Of a stretch of DNA of 64,000 nucleotides, positions 1 to 8,737 are shown in pieces. The stretch's first letter is position 1. Each line of letters starts with the position of its first letter. Both the position numbers and the translations under genes were made by a program. The DNA is taken from assembly GCA_002409625.1 (NCBI GenBank), contig DHNY01000016.1:51039-115038 (forward strand). Reading direction: 5' to 3'. The notes under the pieces are model-generated. The model was not told the DNA's origin and made no database searches. It saw nothing but the letters and a program-made list of their open reading frames with translations. This DNA is from Anaerolineaceae bacterium UBA5404. GTDB lineage: Bacteria > Chloroflexota > Anaerolineae > Anaerolineales > Anaerolineaceae.

Positions 1-184
1 TACTCAAGCAAATGAGACGAATGAGCAGAATGGTTCGAATGCTTAAAACCACCGCGATGGTCCTGATTGAAAGCGCTTGGTTGGGTATAATCCTGCAACC
101 AACGAGGAAGAATTCGCCAAAACCGCTAAAAAACGATGTCGTTAAGTGTTCTGAGGTGCTCGCTAGATAGACGGAACGTCTCAC

Positions 185-237
185 ATTCTACTCATTCTAC
201 TCACTAGTTTGACACGAATGAGTAGAATGAGTAGAAT
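185..237 (+). promoter_or_regulatory. Promoter inside a perfect inverted repeat (probable operator)
   Basis: A sigma70-type promoter is visible: -35 TTGACA at 209-214 and -10 TAGAAT at 232-237, with exactly 17 bp between them. A perfect 19-bp inverted repeat has arms at 185-203 and 219-237. The right arm covers the -10 element and the -35 lies in the spacer. Each arm is itself two copies of a GAGTAGAAT-like word. A ribosome binding site GGAGGTGG (251-258) and the ATG at 262 follow. A repressor bound to the repeat would block the promoter. The downstream protein has a winged-helix tail, so autorepression is a reasonable inference. Confidence 0.75.
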
Positions 238-261
238 AATGATTGTTGATGGAGGTGGAGC

Positions 262-1566
262 ATGATTTTTGTCGAAAATGAATCTGTCGAGCTTAAAGAA
301 ATTGTCACAGATGAAATTAAAAAAGAAATTTTAGCCTTTGCAAACTCTGAAGGCGGTACGATCTATGTTGGAATCAGAGATGATGGTTTGGTTTTAGGTC
401 TGGAAGATCCTGAAGAGTCTGTTTTACAAGTTAATAATATGGTGCGGGATGCTATTAAGCCTGATTTAAGTATGTTCGTGCGTTGCGAAACAAGGGAAAT
501 TGAGAATGCAAGAGTATTGGTCATTAACGTTCAACAAGGTACCAACCGCCCCTATTACCTGGCTAAAAAAGGTTTGCGCCCAGAAGGTGTTTATGTTCGC
601 CAAGGCAGTTCTTCTGTACCAGCCACTGATTCAGCAATCCGTAAAATGATTAAGGATACGGATGGCGATAGCTTTGAAAGTATGCGTTCACTTGATCAGG
701 ACTTGACTTTTGAGCAAACCAAACAGGAGTTTGACAAAAGGAATATCTATTTTGGTGAAGTCCAGAAAAAAACTTTGGGACTTTTAAGCTATGACAATGT
801 GTACACAAACCTGGGTCTAGTCTTGTCTGATCAATGTGCACATACGATCAAGGTTGCTGTTTTTGAAGGCATTGACCAAAGTAACTTTAAAGACCGTCGT
901 GAATTTACAGGTTCATTACTACAACAACTTAATGACGTCTATGAGTTTGTTGATATTCATAATCCAATTCAATCAAGGTTTGAAGGTTTACAAAGGATAG
1001 ATAGTAGAGCTTATAGTGTTGAGGCGATCAGAGAAACATTGCTGAATTCATTGGTACACCGCGATTACTCTTTTAAGGCTAGTACTTTGTTAAGCATCTA
1101 TTCAGATAGACTTGAAATGGTATCTCTCGGCGGGTTACCAGCAGGCATTACTCTGGATGATATCTTTTTGGGCATTTCCGTTTGTAGAAATCCTAAACTG
1201 GCGAATGTATTTTACCGTCTGGGCTTGATTGAAGCCTATGGGACTGGTATTCAGAAAATCTTCAACGCCTATAAAGTGTCTAATGTAAAGCCGGCCATTG
1301 AAGTAACAAATAATGCTTTTAAGGTTGTATTACCCAACATATTTATGAAGACCAAACCTGATGTTGTTCCAGAAAACGATAAAACTTTCACGGATTTTTT
1401 GCTTGATTACTTGAAAGAGAATGACAGCATAAAAAGAGTGGAAATAGAAACATTACTCGGTGTCAGTAGGTCTACAGCAAGCAGGCTAATTCGAAAACTA
1501 CTGGCAGAGCGAATCCTTGCTCAAGAGGGGCAAGGGAAAAATACACGCTATAAATTGTCCAGTTAA
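262..1566 (+). CDS. AlbA_2 / HATPase / winged-helix transcriptional regulator (RecG-like COG2865 family)
   Basis: The 434-residue protein starts with an AlbA_2 (Schlafen-like) domain at about residues 5-125; the stretch ILAFANSEGGTIYVGI is its hallmark. A central region at about 200-350 carries LLNSLVHRDYSF and GLPAGIT, typical of the HATPase_c_4 domain of COG2865 'putative transcriptional regulators', often misnamed RecG helicases. The last 60 residues form a winged helix (VEIETLLGVSRSTASRLIRK). The start is supported by a strong ribosome binding site (GGAGG) 6-7 bp upstream. The gene stands alone between an autoregulatory-looking promoter and a terminator. The DNA target and ligand are unknown. 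It may act in stress or phage-related control, but nothing here proves that. Confidence 0.85.
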   Translation: MIFVENESVELKEIVTDEIKKEILAFANSEGGTIYVGIRDDGLVLGLEDPEESVLQVNNMVRDAIKPDLSMFVRCETREIENARVLVINVQQGTNRPYYLAKKGLRPEGVYVRQGSSSVPATDSAIRKMIKDTDGDSFESMRSLDQDLTFEQTKQEFDKRNIYFGEVQKKTLGLLSYDNVYTNLGLVLSDQCAHTIKVAVFEGIDQSNFKDRREFTGSLLQQLNDVYEFVDIHNPIQSRFEGLQRIDSRAYSVEAIRETLLNSLVHRDYSFKASTLLSIYSDRLEMVSLGGLPAGITLDDIFLGISVCRNPKLANVFYRLGLIEAYGTGIQKIFNAYKVSNVKPAIEVTNNAFKVVLPNIFMKTKPDVVPENDKTFTDFLLDYLKENDSIKRVEIETLLGVSRSTASRLIRKLLAERILAQEGQGKNTRYKLSS

Positions 1567-1591
1567 AAGATAGCTTGGTCATTTGTATAAC

Positions 1592-1630
1592 AAAAACCCT
1601 CCCATTTATCGTTAATGGAAGGGTTTTTTT
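1592..1630. terminator. Bidirectional intrinsic terminator
   Basis: A hairpin of about 15 bp with one mismatch (arms 1592-1606 and 1612-1626) is followed by a T tract on the plus strand and preceded by an A tract. It can end both the regulator gene upstream and the convergent sulfur-relay gene. Confidence 0.85.
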
Positions 1631-1644
1631 CTTTGTGCTGTAAC

Positions 1645-4149
1645 TTAGATGAACAAGTTCATGTTTGAATTGTCGTTATCGTTGAGCATGGTGGCGACGC
1701 CGCCAATTTGCACGCCGTCCAGCAGCTCTTCTTGCTTGAGACCCATGATGTCCATGGTCATTTGGCAGGCAACAAGCTCCACGCCGGCGTCGATGGCTTG
1801 TTGGATGAGCGTTTCGAGGCTATCGACTCCTTTTTGCTTCATGACGCCACGGATCATCTTGGCACCCGCGCCGGCCATATTCATTTGCGAAAGCCCAAGC
1901 TTTTTGGAGCCTTTGGGCAGCATCATGCCGAACATTTTGCCCATAAAGTCTTTTTTCACCGGCGGTGCTTTTGGTTTGCGCAGGATGCTTAAGCCCCAGA
2001 AAGTGAAGAACATGTGCACTTTGTTGCCCATCGCAGCCGCACCGGTGGCGATGATGAAAGCGGCAATGGCTTTATCGAGGTCGTTATCAAAGATAATCAT
2101 CGTTTTTTCTTTGACTGGCGCAATGCTTTGGGCAGCAGGTGTAGGGGCAAGGGCTGTCTCACCAGACATGCCTTTTTGCACCAATGCTTTGTAAATGCCC
2201 TTACCGGTTTCACTCGAAATCAGCGTGTTGCCTGTGTTTTTACACCAAGCGGCAATATCACGCGTGAAACCGGGGTCAGAGGCGGTGACATCGAGCCGAT
2301 CGCCCTGGTTAAGGCTTTCGAGCGCTTTGGCAACCTGCACAATTGGTCCCGGGCAGCTGAGTCCTTGCACATCGAGAGTTTCTGTTTTTGCAGCCTCGCT
2401 GGGCACGTGGCTTACATTGCCGGAGGATGTTGCGGCAGGCATGTTTTTCGCGTCACCCATCAGGACTGCGGTTTGATGGCAAAGGTTGCTGTCCATAGTT
2501 GTATCTTGCTCCATATCTTTATAACTTTGAATACCTCCAGCAAGGTTTTTGACTTTGTAACCATGCTGTTTTAACATGCGCTCGGCAATAAAGCCACGAC
2601 GACCGACGGCACAGAATACGACGTAGGTTTTGTCTTTGTCGAGTTCGGTGTGGCGCTTGCGCAATTCGGAAAGCGGAATGAGCACTGCGCCTGGGATGGA
2701 GCCAATCAGAGTCTCATCAGGTTCGCGGATGTCAAGAAGGGTGTAATCCTCGGGGTTTTCTGCCCATTCACGGTATAAAACGGGGTCGGTGAGACCTTGC
2801 AGAATGTTCAAACCCATATAACCAGCGAAGTTGACTGGGTCCTTGGCAGAGGAATAAGGTGGCGCGTAGGCGAGTTCGAGTTGGCTGAGGTCTTTGACCG
2901 TACCGCCAAAGTGGATGAGCGTTGCCAGAACGTCGATGCGCTTGTCCACACCATCGTAACCGACACTTTGCGCACCAAGCACTTTGCCCTCTTTGTCAAA
3001 AATGACCTTGAGCGCCAGTGGCAAGGCTGCTGGGAAGTAGCCGGCATGGCATTTGGGGTAAGAGAGCGCGATGAAGTAATCTTCGCCGTATTTTTTGCCT
3101 GTTTTGGCGAGTGTTTTTTCATTGACACCGACGCTTGCAGCAGTGAGGTCAAACATTTTCAGGATGCTGGTGCCCATCGTGCCCGGATAACTTTCGGGTT
3201 TTAAACCCAGCATGTTAGCGGCGACTGCGCGTCCTTGTTTGTTGGCAGGACCGGCGAGCGGAATCATGGTTGGCGTACCTAAAACATAATCTTTAACGCT
3301 AATCACATCGCCCACCGCGTAAATGTCCGGGTCGGAGGTTTGCATAAACTCATCAACAGCGACACCACCGCGTGGGCTGAGTTCCAAGCCGGCTTCTTTG
3401 GCGAGCTCGTTGTTGGGACGCACACCGATTGAAAGGATGACCATATCGGCATCAATAGCTTGGCCGTCACTCAGCAAAACTTGTTTGCCATCTTCAGACA
3501 TGCCAGCAAAACCATTCCCTAGCATGAGGTTTATGCCTTTTTCAACCATATGGTTTTCGATCATTTTTGCCATTTCTGGGTCCATGGGTGGCAAAATATG
3601 CTCAGCCATCTCGACGAGGGTCACTTCCAATCCGCGCTCCACCAGGTTTTCTGCCATCTCAAGACCGATGAAACCGCCACCCACCACAACAGCATGTTCG
3701 GGTTGCTTTTCTTCGATAAAAGCGACAATATTGTCGACATCAGGCACGGTCCACAGTTGGAAGACGTTGGCTTTATCGGTGCCAGGCACTGGTGGGACGA
3801 AAGGACGCGAACCGGTTGAAAGCAAGAGTTTATCGTAGCTTTCGGTGTAGTGCTTGTTGTTGGCGCGATCATGAACTTCAACCGTTTTCTCAGCTGGGTT
3901 GATTTTGACCACTTCGCTTTCGACCCGAATATCAACGCCATAGTTGTTTTCCATGCTCTCTTTGGTGGTTACAAAGAGGGCTTCGCGCGTGGGAATGGAC
4001 CCACCCACGTAATAGGGCAGACCGCAGTTGGCAAAACTAACATATTTACCGCGCTCAAAGAGGACGATTTCTGCGTTTTCGTCCAGTCTGCGGATGCGGG
4101 CAAGGGCAGTTGCACCACCTGCTACACCACCTACGATGACAATTTTCAT
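1645..4149 (-). CDS. CoA-disulfide reductase-like flavoprotein fused to rhodanese, TusA and DsrE-like domains
   Basis: This is a four-module sulfur-trafficking protein of 834 residues. Residues 1-450 are a class of FAD/NAD(P) disulfide reductase related to CoA-disulfide reductase or persulfide reductase: GGVAGG nucleotide motif and a single redox Cys42 in SFANCGLPYY. A rhodanese domain (about 455-550) has the active Cys513 in VVFCAVGRRG. A TusA/SirA domain (about 590-665) has Cys599 in GLSCPGP. The C-terminal 150 residues match DsrE/F-like proteins (IIFDNDLDKAIAAFIIATGA, then CQMTMDIMG). I chose the ATG at 4149, with AAGGAG 5 bp upstream; an in-frame GTG at 4155 overlaps that site. It lies 12 bp behind an ArsR gene and is probably in one operon with it. 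Expected role: cytoplasmic persulfide or polysulfide reduction and sulfur relay. Confidence 0.9.
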   Translation of the reverse strand: MKIVIVGGVAGGATALARIRRLDENAEIVLFERGKYVSFANCGLPYYVGGSIPTREALFVTTKESMENNYGVDIRVESEVVKINPAEKTVEVHDRANNKHYTESYDKLLLSTGSRPFVPPVPGTDKANVFQLWTVPDVDNIVAFIEEKQPEHAVVVGGGFIGLEMAENLVERGLEVTLVEMAEHILPPMDPEMAKMIENHMVEKGINLMLGNGFAGMSEDGKQVLLSDGQAIDADMVILSIGVRPNNELAKEAGLELSPRGGVAVDEFMQTSDPDIYAVGDVISVKDYVLGTPTMIPLAGPANKQGRAVAANMLGLKPESYPGTMGTSILKMFDLTAASVGVNEKTLAKTGKKYGEDYFIALSYPKCHAGYFPAALPLALKVIFDKEGKVLGAQSVGYDGVDKRIDVLATLIHFGGTVKDLSQLELAYAPPYSSAKDPVNFAGYMGLNILQGLTDPVLYREWAENPEDYTLLDIREPDETLIGSIPGAVLIPLSELRKRHTELDKDKTYVVFCAVGRRGFIAERMLKQHGYKVKNLAGGIQSYKDMEQDTTMDSNLCHQTAVLMGDAKNMPAATSSGNVSHVPSEAAKTETLDVQGLSCPGPIVQVAKALESLNQGDRLDVTASDPGFTRDIAAWCKNTGNTLISSETGKGIYKALVQKGMSGETALAPTPAAQSIAPVKEKTMIIFDNDLDKAIAAFIIATGAAAMGNKVHMFFTFWGLSILRKPKAPPVKKDFMGKMFGMMLPKGSKKLGLSQMNMAGAGAKMIRGVMKQKGVDSLETLIQQAIDAGVELVACQMTMDIMGLKQEELLDGVQIGGVATMLNDNDNSNMNLFI

Positions 4150-4161
4150 AATCACTCCTTT

Positions 4162-4482
4162 TTAATGTGTTTCTGAATGCGTTAGAAATTGAATAAGCTC
4201 GCTGAGAGCATTGTTTTTGCAAGAATAGAAGACCAGGGTGCCGCGCCTTTCAGCATTTACAAAACCTTGGTCGCGCAATTTGGCGAGATGTTGGGAGATG
4301 AGCGATTGGCTAACGCCCATACAGTTGACCATTTCGGAGACGTTCATCTCGCCGTTTTGGACGAGTTGTTCCATGATGCAAAGGCGTACCGGGTTGGCAA
4401 GCGCCTTTAGAAGCCTGGCTTTGGCTTGGATCGCTTTGCGATGTGCTTCGTTTTGTGAAAGTGGCATTGCGTTTTGGATCAT
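4162..4482 (-). CDS. ArsR/SmtB-family repressor
   Basis: A 106-residue winged-helix protein of normal family length. The core ALANPVRLCIMEQL and the recognition helix SQSLISQHLAKLRDQGFV are typical ArsR features. Cysteines sit at positions 35, 54 and 88. As I recall them, they do not line up with the Cys pair of persulfide sensors SqrR/YgaV, so the inducer (persulfide, metal or other) is open. A ribosome binding site AAAGGAA precedes the ATG. It is the first gene of a two-gene operon with the sulfur-relay flavoprotein and probably represses it through the palindrome just upstream. Confidence 0.88.
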   Translation of the reverse strand: MIQNAMPLSQNEAHRKAIQAKARLLKALANPVRLCIMEQLVQNGEMNVSEMVNCMGVSQSLISQHLAKLRDQGFVNAERRGTLVFYSCKNNALSELIQFLTHSETH

Positions 4483-4490
4483 AGGTTCCT

Positions 4491-4528
4491 TTCAGTATTC
4501 ATATATTAGTATATTCTAATATGCTGAA
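4491..4528 (-). promoter_or_regulatory. Probable ArsR operator
   Basis: The palindrome ATATTAG-(6 bp)-CTAATAT lies at 4503-4522, flanked by a wider TTCAG...CTGAA pair at 4491-4495 and 4524-4528. It begins about 9 bp upstream of the ArsR start. AT-rich 7-6-7 palindromes next to the gene are typical ArsR-family sites. No clear -35 was found, so the promoter itself is not placed. Confidence 0.65.
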
Positions 4529-4573
4529 ATTAGGAAGGGTGAATAGCAGGATCGCTTATGGAAAAAGATTGAA

Positions 4574-4605
4574 AAAAGACCTCCACTGTGGGTTGGAGGT
4601 CTTTT
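4574..4605. terminator. Intrinsic terminator after the aquaporin gene
   Basis: A perfect 12-bp stem (4574-4585 with 4594-4605) has an 8-base loop. An A tract on the plus strand becomes the U tract of the minus-strand transcript. It lies 20 bp beyond the aquaporin stop. Confidence 0.85.
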
Positions 4606-4626
4606 AGATGATTTTTTTGTTTTAGC

Positions 4627-5345
4627 TTACTTGGCTGTTTTTTGAGACTTTTTGCAACAGTCTTTGCAGAAAAAGAGTTTGTGAACGAATGCTGCCAGTG
4701 CCGCGCCAACAAAGGGAGCAAGGATGAAGACCCAAACCTGCGACAAGGCTTCACCACCCGCAAAAATAGCAGGTGCCAGGGAGCGTGCTGGGTTGACGGA
4801 GGTGCCGGTCAAAGGGATACCGATGAGGTGAACCAAAGTTAGGGTGAGACCGATGACCAAGCCACCCATGTGGGAGGTTTTTTCATCGGATGTTACGCCA
4901 AGGATGGTCATCACGAAGACGAAGGTCAGAAGCACTTCAACCAGGATAGCGCCCCACATGCCGAGTCCAACACCGCTGAGTGCGCCGAATCCGTTGGCAC
5001 CAAAGCCAGACAGTTTTTCTGAGCTGGAAACAACCAGGCTGAGCAATCCGCTGCCAGCCAGGGCACCCAGGATCTGTGCAACAACGTAGCCGAAGAAATC
5101 GGTCAGACTGATGCCACCTTTGATGAGGACCGCCAGCGAGACGGCGGGGTTGACATGCGCGCCAGAAATTTTGCCGATGGCGTAGGCGACAGCGACAATG
5201 GCCAAGCCGAATGCCAGCGCGATGCCTACAACGCCGAGAAAGCCCGCTTCAATGCCACCTGTAAAACCACCCAGGACGACTGCGGTTCCGCAGCCAAAGA
5301 AGACCAATACTAAAGTTCCAAAGAATTCTGCTAAATATTTTTTAT
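4627..5345 (-). CDS. Aquaporin (MIP family, AqpZ-like), start codon apparently lost
   Basis: This is an integral membrane water or small-solute channel. Both pore signatures are present, GAHVNPAVSLA in the first half and GTSVNPARSLAPA in the second, with six hydrophobic segments. The only ordinary in-frame start is a TTG at 5307, but that would cut into the first membrane helix and has no ribosome binding site. The homologous beginning (KKYLAEFFGTLVLVFF) continues upstream of it. A good AAGGAG at 5357-5352 is followed after 6 bases by AT and then AAAAAA. Adding a single G between 5344 and 5343 would restore ATG AAA AAA TAT. I therefore place the ancestral start at 5345. The restored protein would have about 239 residues, normal for the family. 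Confidence 0.85.
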
Positions 5346-5480
5346 ATTTCTCTCCTTATCGTTTGAATTTAGATAAATTGACCTGTGGTGATTCTACTAT
5401 GCCAAAGGATTAAAGGGACTTAAAGGTGATATATGGAAATGCAATCCCTTGCGGTCTTAGCGTGTGTGAGCAAACTTTTG

Positions 5481-5922
5481 TCCTGGGTAGCTTAACATGT
5501 GCAATTATTCAGACGCCCTCGGTGTCCCTATCAAAAGGTTATGAAAAATCCTTTTATGTTGATGCCCTCGGTGTCCTCACCGAAGGGCTATCGATTATCA
5601 AAATCGACATCATAGGTGTTGTTTAATTGGGTGCTAAATAATTCACCTGGGGCAACGTATACAAAGAGCACGCACGGTGGGACACCGGCGAGATCGAATT
5701 GTCCTGGGTAGCTTAACACATGCAATTAATCTGATGCCCTCGGTGTCATTATCAAAAGGTCATGAAAGATCCCTTTATAAAGATGCCCTCGGTGTCCTCA
5801 CCGAAGGGCTATCGATTATCAAAATCGACATCATGGGTGTTGTTTAAATGGGTGCTAAATAATTCACCTGGGGCAACATATACAAAGAGCACGCACGGTG
5901 GGACACCGGCAAGATCAAAAAA
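5481..5922. repeat. Cluster A: two tandem copies of a 221-bp unit
   Basis: Copy 1 is 5481-5701 and copy 2 about 5702-5922, nearly identical over their length. Each contains the hairpin CTCGGTG-TCCT-CACCGA, then CGATTATCAAAATCGACATC, and ends in a CACGGTGGGACACCGGCG element. I see no credible gene in 5358-6136; the short open frames there are translations of the repeats. Confidence 0.85.
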
Positions 5923-6062
5923 GAAATCAAAGGTTACGCACGGTGGGACACCGGCGAGATCAAAAAGAAATCAATAGCACGCACGGTGGAACACCGGCGA
6001 GATCAAAAAGAAATCAATAGCACGCACGGTGGGGACACCGGTGTGATCGAAAAAAGTGCCCT
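5889..6062. repeat. Cluster A: four tandem ~43-bp units with GGTG-GGA-CACC hairpins
   Basis: Units start near 5889, 5934, 5977 and 6020. Each has the core ACGCACGGTGGGACACCGG followed by a CGAGATCAAAAAGAAATCAA-like tail. The core folds as CGGTG-GGA-CACCG. Small differences (GGA versus GGGA loop, one G-to-A in the third) show they have diverged. The spacing and lack of unique spacers exclude a CRISPR array. Confidence 0.8.
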
Positions 6063-6067
6063 CGTTC

Positions 6068-6089
6068 GTCTCGGCGGGGACGCCGAGAC
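6068..6089. repeat. Cluster A: perfect hairpin GTCTCGGCG-GGGA-CGCCGAGAC
   Basis: A 9-bp perfect stem is closed by the GNRA-type loop GGGA. It lies 48 bp from the hydF stop, but there is no U tract on the minus strand, so it is not a standard terminator. It is the cleanest copy of the hairpin type found in the other repeat clusters. Confidence 0.75.
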
Positions 6090-6136
6090 AAGGTTTTGCG
6101 TTTAAAGAGAATTGTGGGTCGTAATGCGCCAGTGAC

Positions 6137-7306
6137 TTAGTAACTAACCCTGCCCAAAATGTCTTGCAAAAACGCCAAGGTGACGCCGTAGTTGGTCATT
6201 GGCACACCTTGTTCCTCAGCCTGAGCTACACGATGCAAGACCGAGCGCCGGTTGACCATGCAACTGCCACACTGAATAATCAAGTCATAGTTAACCAAGT
6301 CAGTCGGAAAATCATGCCCGCGCACAAAGTCAAACTGCAAACTTTCGCCAAAACGCTTTTTAAGCATCATCGGGATTTTAACTGTGCCGATGTCTTCCTC
6401 AATTGGCGCATGCGTGCAGGCTTCAGCAATCAACACCCGGCTGTCTGGCTTAAGCGATGCAATGGCATGAGCCGACCGAACAAAATAGTTTAAATCACCT
6501 TTGTATCCTGCAAATAAAATGGAAAAACTGGTCAGCTTCGACTCTTTGGGCACCAAAGGATAAACCTTTTCAAAAACCTGCGAGTCGGTGATGATTACAT
6601 CCGGGGCTTTGCTCAAACCCGCCAGGCATGCTTCAAGTTGCTCAGGCTGAACCACCAGCGTGATGCAACCGCGGTCAAGCAGTTCGCGGATGGTTTGCAC
6701 CTGGGGCAATATCAGGCGGCCTTTAGGCGCGGCTTTATCCTGGGGTGTAACCAAAACAACCGTATCGCCAGGCTGAACGATATCCTGGGTAATCAAGCGT
6801 TCTTTGTTTTGCCCAAATGTGGCTAGTTTCTGGCGCAAAGCCTCAATACCCTTACCGGTTACCGTGCTAACCGCAATCGCTTCCACATTAAACGCCGTTT
6901 TGACAGCTTCAAGCAATGGGGCAGAGTCCACCAAATCCGCCTTGTTAACCACCAAAATGCTTGGGATACCGCGGTTTTCCAACTCAGTTTTCCAATCGCG
7001 GATTTCATCAATGCTCTCAGTCATCACCAGAATGGCAACATCCACGCGGTTGAGCACTTTTTTGGTGCGTTCGAGGCGTTTTTCTCCCAATTCGCCGGTG
7101 TCATCAAAGCCGGCAGTATCGATAAACACAACCGGTCCAACACCTTGCAGTTCCATTGACTTGAAGACTGGGTCGGTGGTTGTGCCGGCAGTGGCAGATA
7201 CCAAGGCAACATCTTGCAAAGTCAAGGCATTAATCAGCGAGCTTTTACCGACGTTGGTCGGACCGAATATACCAATATGGAGACGTTCAGCTTGGACTGT
7301 TTTCAT
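6137..7306 (-). CDS. hydF: [FeFe]-hydrogenase maturation GTPase HydF
   Basis: HydF is the scaffold that assembles the 2Fe subcluster of the H-cluster and delivers it to apo-hydrogenase. The 389-residue protein has an N-terminal GTPase with P-loop GPTNVGKSS, DTAGF (G3) and VNKAD (G4), a dimerisation region, and the C-terminal iron-sulfur domain with a first Cys in EACTHAPIEED and CGSC near the end, all expected ligands. I took the ATG at 7306, with AGGTG upstream; an in-frame GTG at 7315 is the alternative. It is the last gene of the maturation operon, 15 bp after hydG. No hydrogenase structural gene is in the window. Confidence 0.96.
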   Translation of the reverse strand: MKTVQAERLHIGIFGPTNVGKSSLINALTLQDVALVSATAGTTTDPVFKSMELQGVGPVVFIDTAGFDDTGELGEKRLERTKKVLNRVDVAILVMTESIDEIRDWKTELENRGIPSILVVNKADLVDSAPLLEAVKTAFNVEAIAVSTVTGKGIEALRQKLATFGQNKERLITQDIVQPGDTVVLVTPQDKAAPKGRLILPQVQTIRELLDRGCITLVVQPEQLEACLAGLSKAPDVIITDSQVFEKVYPLVPKESKLTSFSILFAGYKGDLNYFVRSAHAIASLKPDSRVLIAEACTHAPIEEDIGTVKIPMMLKKRFGESLQFDFVRGHDFPTDLVNYDLIIQCGSCMVNRRSVLHRVAQAEEQGVPMTNYGVTLAFLQDILGRVSY

Positions 7307-7321
7307 GCAAAGCACCTGACC

Positions 7322-8737
7322 TTAGAAGCGAAAATCGCGTTGCCCTTCGTGAATGTTCTCGATGTACAGGCGCGCTTTAAGCTGAATAGTCTTTTGCGGG
7401 ATGTTTTCTAGTTCCTGGGCGATAAGCTCTTCACCTAAGGCACGGGTTTCTGGCGAGGCGTAGTCTTCGAGATATTCTTTGAGCGTCATCAGCGCATTGG
7501 GTTGACAAATGTTACCGATTTGTCCCGTTTTGACCAAAGACATAAAGCGGTCACCAGTGCGCCCTTCACGGTAGCAAGCGGTGCAGAAGCTGGGGATGTG
7601 ACCACGTTCGAGCAGCCAGCGCACAACTTCATCCAGGCTGCGGTTATCGGAGGTGTCAAACTGCGCGCTGCTTTCTTCGTCAAGCTCAGGCTCGGAGTAG
7701 CCGCCCACAGAGGTTTTAGAGGCTCCGGAGATTTGTGAAACGCCAATTTCCAAAACACGCTCGCGGCTGGCTTGGGACTCGCGTGTGGAGACGATGATGC
7801 CGGTGTAGGGCACGGCGATGCGCAAAAGGGCGACGATTTTCTCAAACAGTTCGTCGCTGAGCGCGTTTTCAAAGGTCGTCGGGTCAACGTCATCAGCAGG
7901 ACAGATGCGCGGGACGCTGAGCGTGTGTGGACCAACACCAAACACGGCTTCGAGGTGTTCGGCGTGCATCATTAGCCCAACCAGCTCGTAGTCATAAGTG
8001 TTCAAGCCAAATAAAACGCCCAACCCAACGTCATCGATGCCACCTTGCATAGCGCGATCCATCGCTTCGGTATGGTAGGCGTAATTATGCTTGGGTCCGG
8101 TGGGATGGAGCTGTTCGTAATTCTCTTTGTGATAGGTTTCCTGGAAGAGGATGTAGGTGCCAATGCCGGCTTCGTGCAGCTTGCGGTAATTTTCGACGGT
8201 TGTGGCGGCAACGTTGACGTTTACACGCCGGATCTCACCATTTTCATGCTTGATAGAATATATTTCTTTTATGCAATCCAAGAGGTATTCCATGGTATTG
8301 TGCACGGGATGTTCGCCCATTTCGAGCGCCAGGCGTTTGTGACCCATATCCATGAGCGCCAGGGTTTCTTTGCGCACCTGTTCGAGCGTTAGCTTTTTAC
8401 GCGGAATGGTTTTGTTTTGCAGGTGGTAGGGGCAATAAACACAGCCATTCACACAATAGTTCGAAAGGTATAGTGGCGCGAACATGACGATGCGGCGACC
8501 ATAAAAATGGTGCTTGATTTCGCGGGCAAGGCTGAAGATGTCTTGCCAGATGTCTGGGTCCTTGCAATGGATCAGGTAGGCAACATCCTGGTAGCTTAGT
8601 CCTTTGTACTCGCGGGCTTTAGATAAGATGGCTTCGTAGAAGCTCTTTGGTTGAGCCTGGCGGGCAAGATCAAGGGTTTTGAGGATTTCATCGTGGTTGA
8701 TGAATTCTTCAGCGTGGGGGCTTTTGGGGTTATACAT
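7322..8737 (-). CDS. hydG: [FeFe]-hydrogenase maturation radical SAM enzyme HydG
   Basis: HydG cleaves tyrosine to make the CO and CN ligands of the H-cluster. The radical SAM cysteines are in SNYCVNGCVYCPYH (CX3CX2C). The C-terminal auxiliary cluster motif is present as CTACYREGRTG followed by Cys in GNICQPNAL. I chose the ATG at 8737, preceded by CGGAGAAGAG, over a start at 8761, giving 471 residues, normal for HydG. Its start overlaps the hydE stop by 8 bp, so translation is probably coupled. Confidence 0.97.
   Translation of the reverse strand: MYNPKSPHAEEFINHDEILKTLDLARQAQPKSFYEAILSKAREYKGLSYQDVAYLIHCKDPDIWQDIFSLAREIKHHFYGRRIVMFAPLYLSNYCVNGCVYCPYHLQNKTIPRKKLTLEQVRKETLALMDMGHKRLALEMGEHPVHNTMEYLLDCIKEIYSIKHENGEIRRVNVNVAATTVENYRKLHEAGIGTYILFQETYHKENYEQLHPTGPKHNYAYHTEAMDRAMQGGIDDVGLGVLFGLNTYDYELVGLMMHAEHLEAVFGVGPHTLSVPRICPADDVDPTTFENALSDELFEKIVALLRIAVPYTGIIVSTRESQASRERVLEIGVSQISGASKTSVGGYSEPELDEESSAQFDTSDNRSLDEVVRWLLERGHIPSFCTACYREGRTGDRFMSLVKTGQIGNICQPNALMTLKEYLEDYASPETRALGEELIAQELENIPQKTIQLKARLYIENIHEGQRDFRF

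Noticed and set aside
67..91. Second promoter at TTGAAA/TATAAT near position 70-91
   Set aside because: The spacer is only 13 bp, too short for a sigma70 promoter, and no gene starts nearby.
5762..5977. Coding repeats such as HGGTPARSK in the repeat clusters
   Set aside because: They are translations of the DNA hairpins. They lack ribosome binding sites, and equivalent copies occur in other frames and strands.
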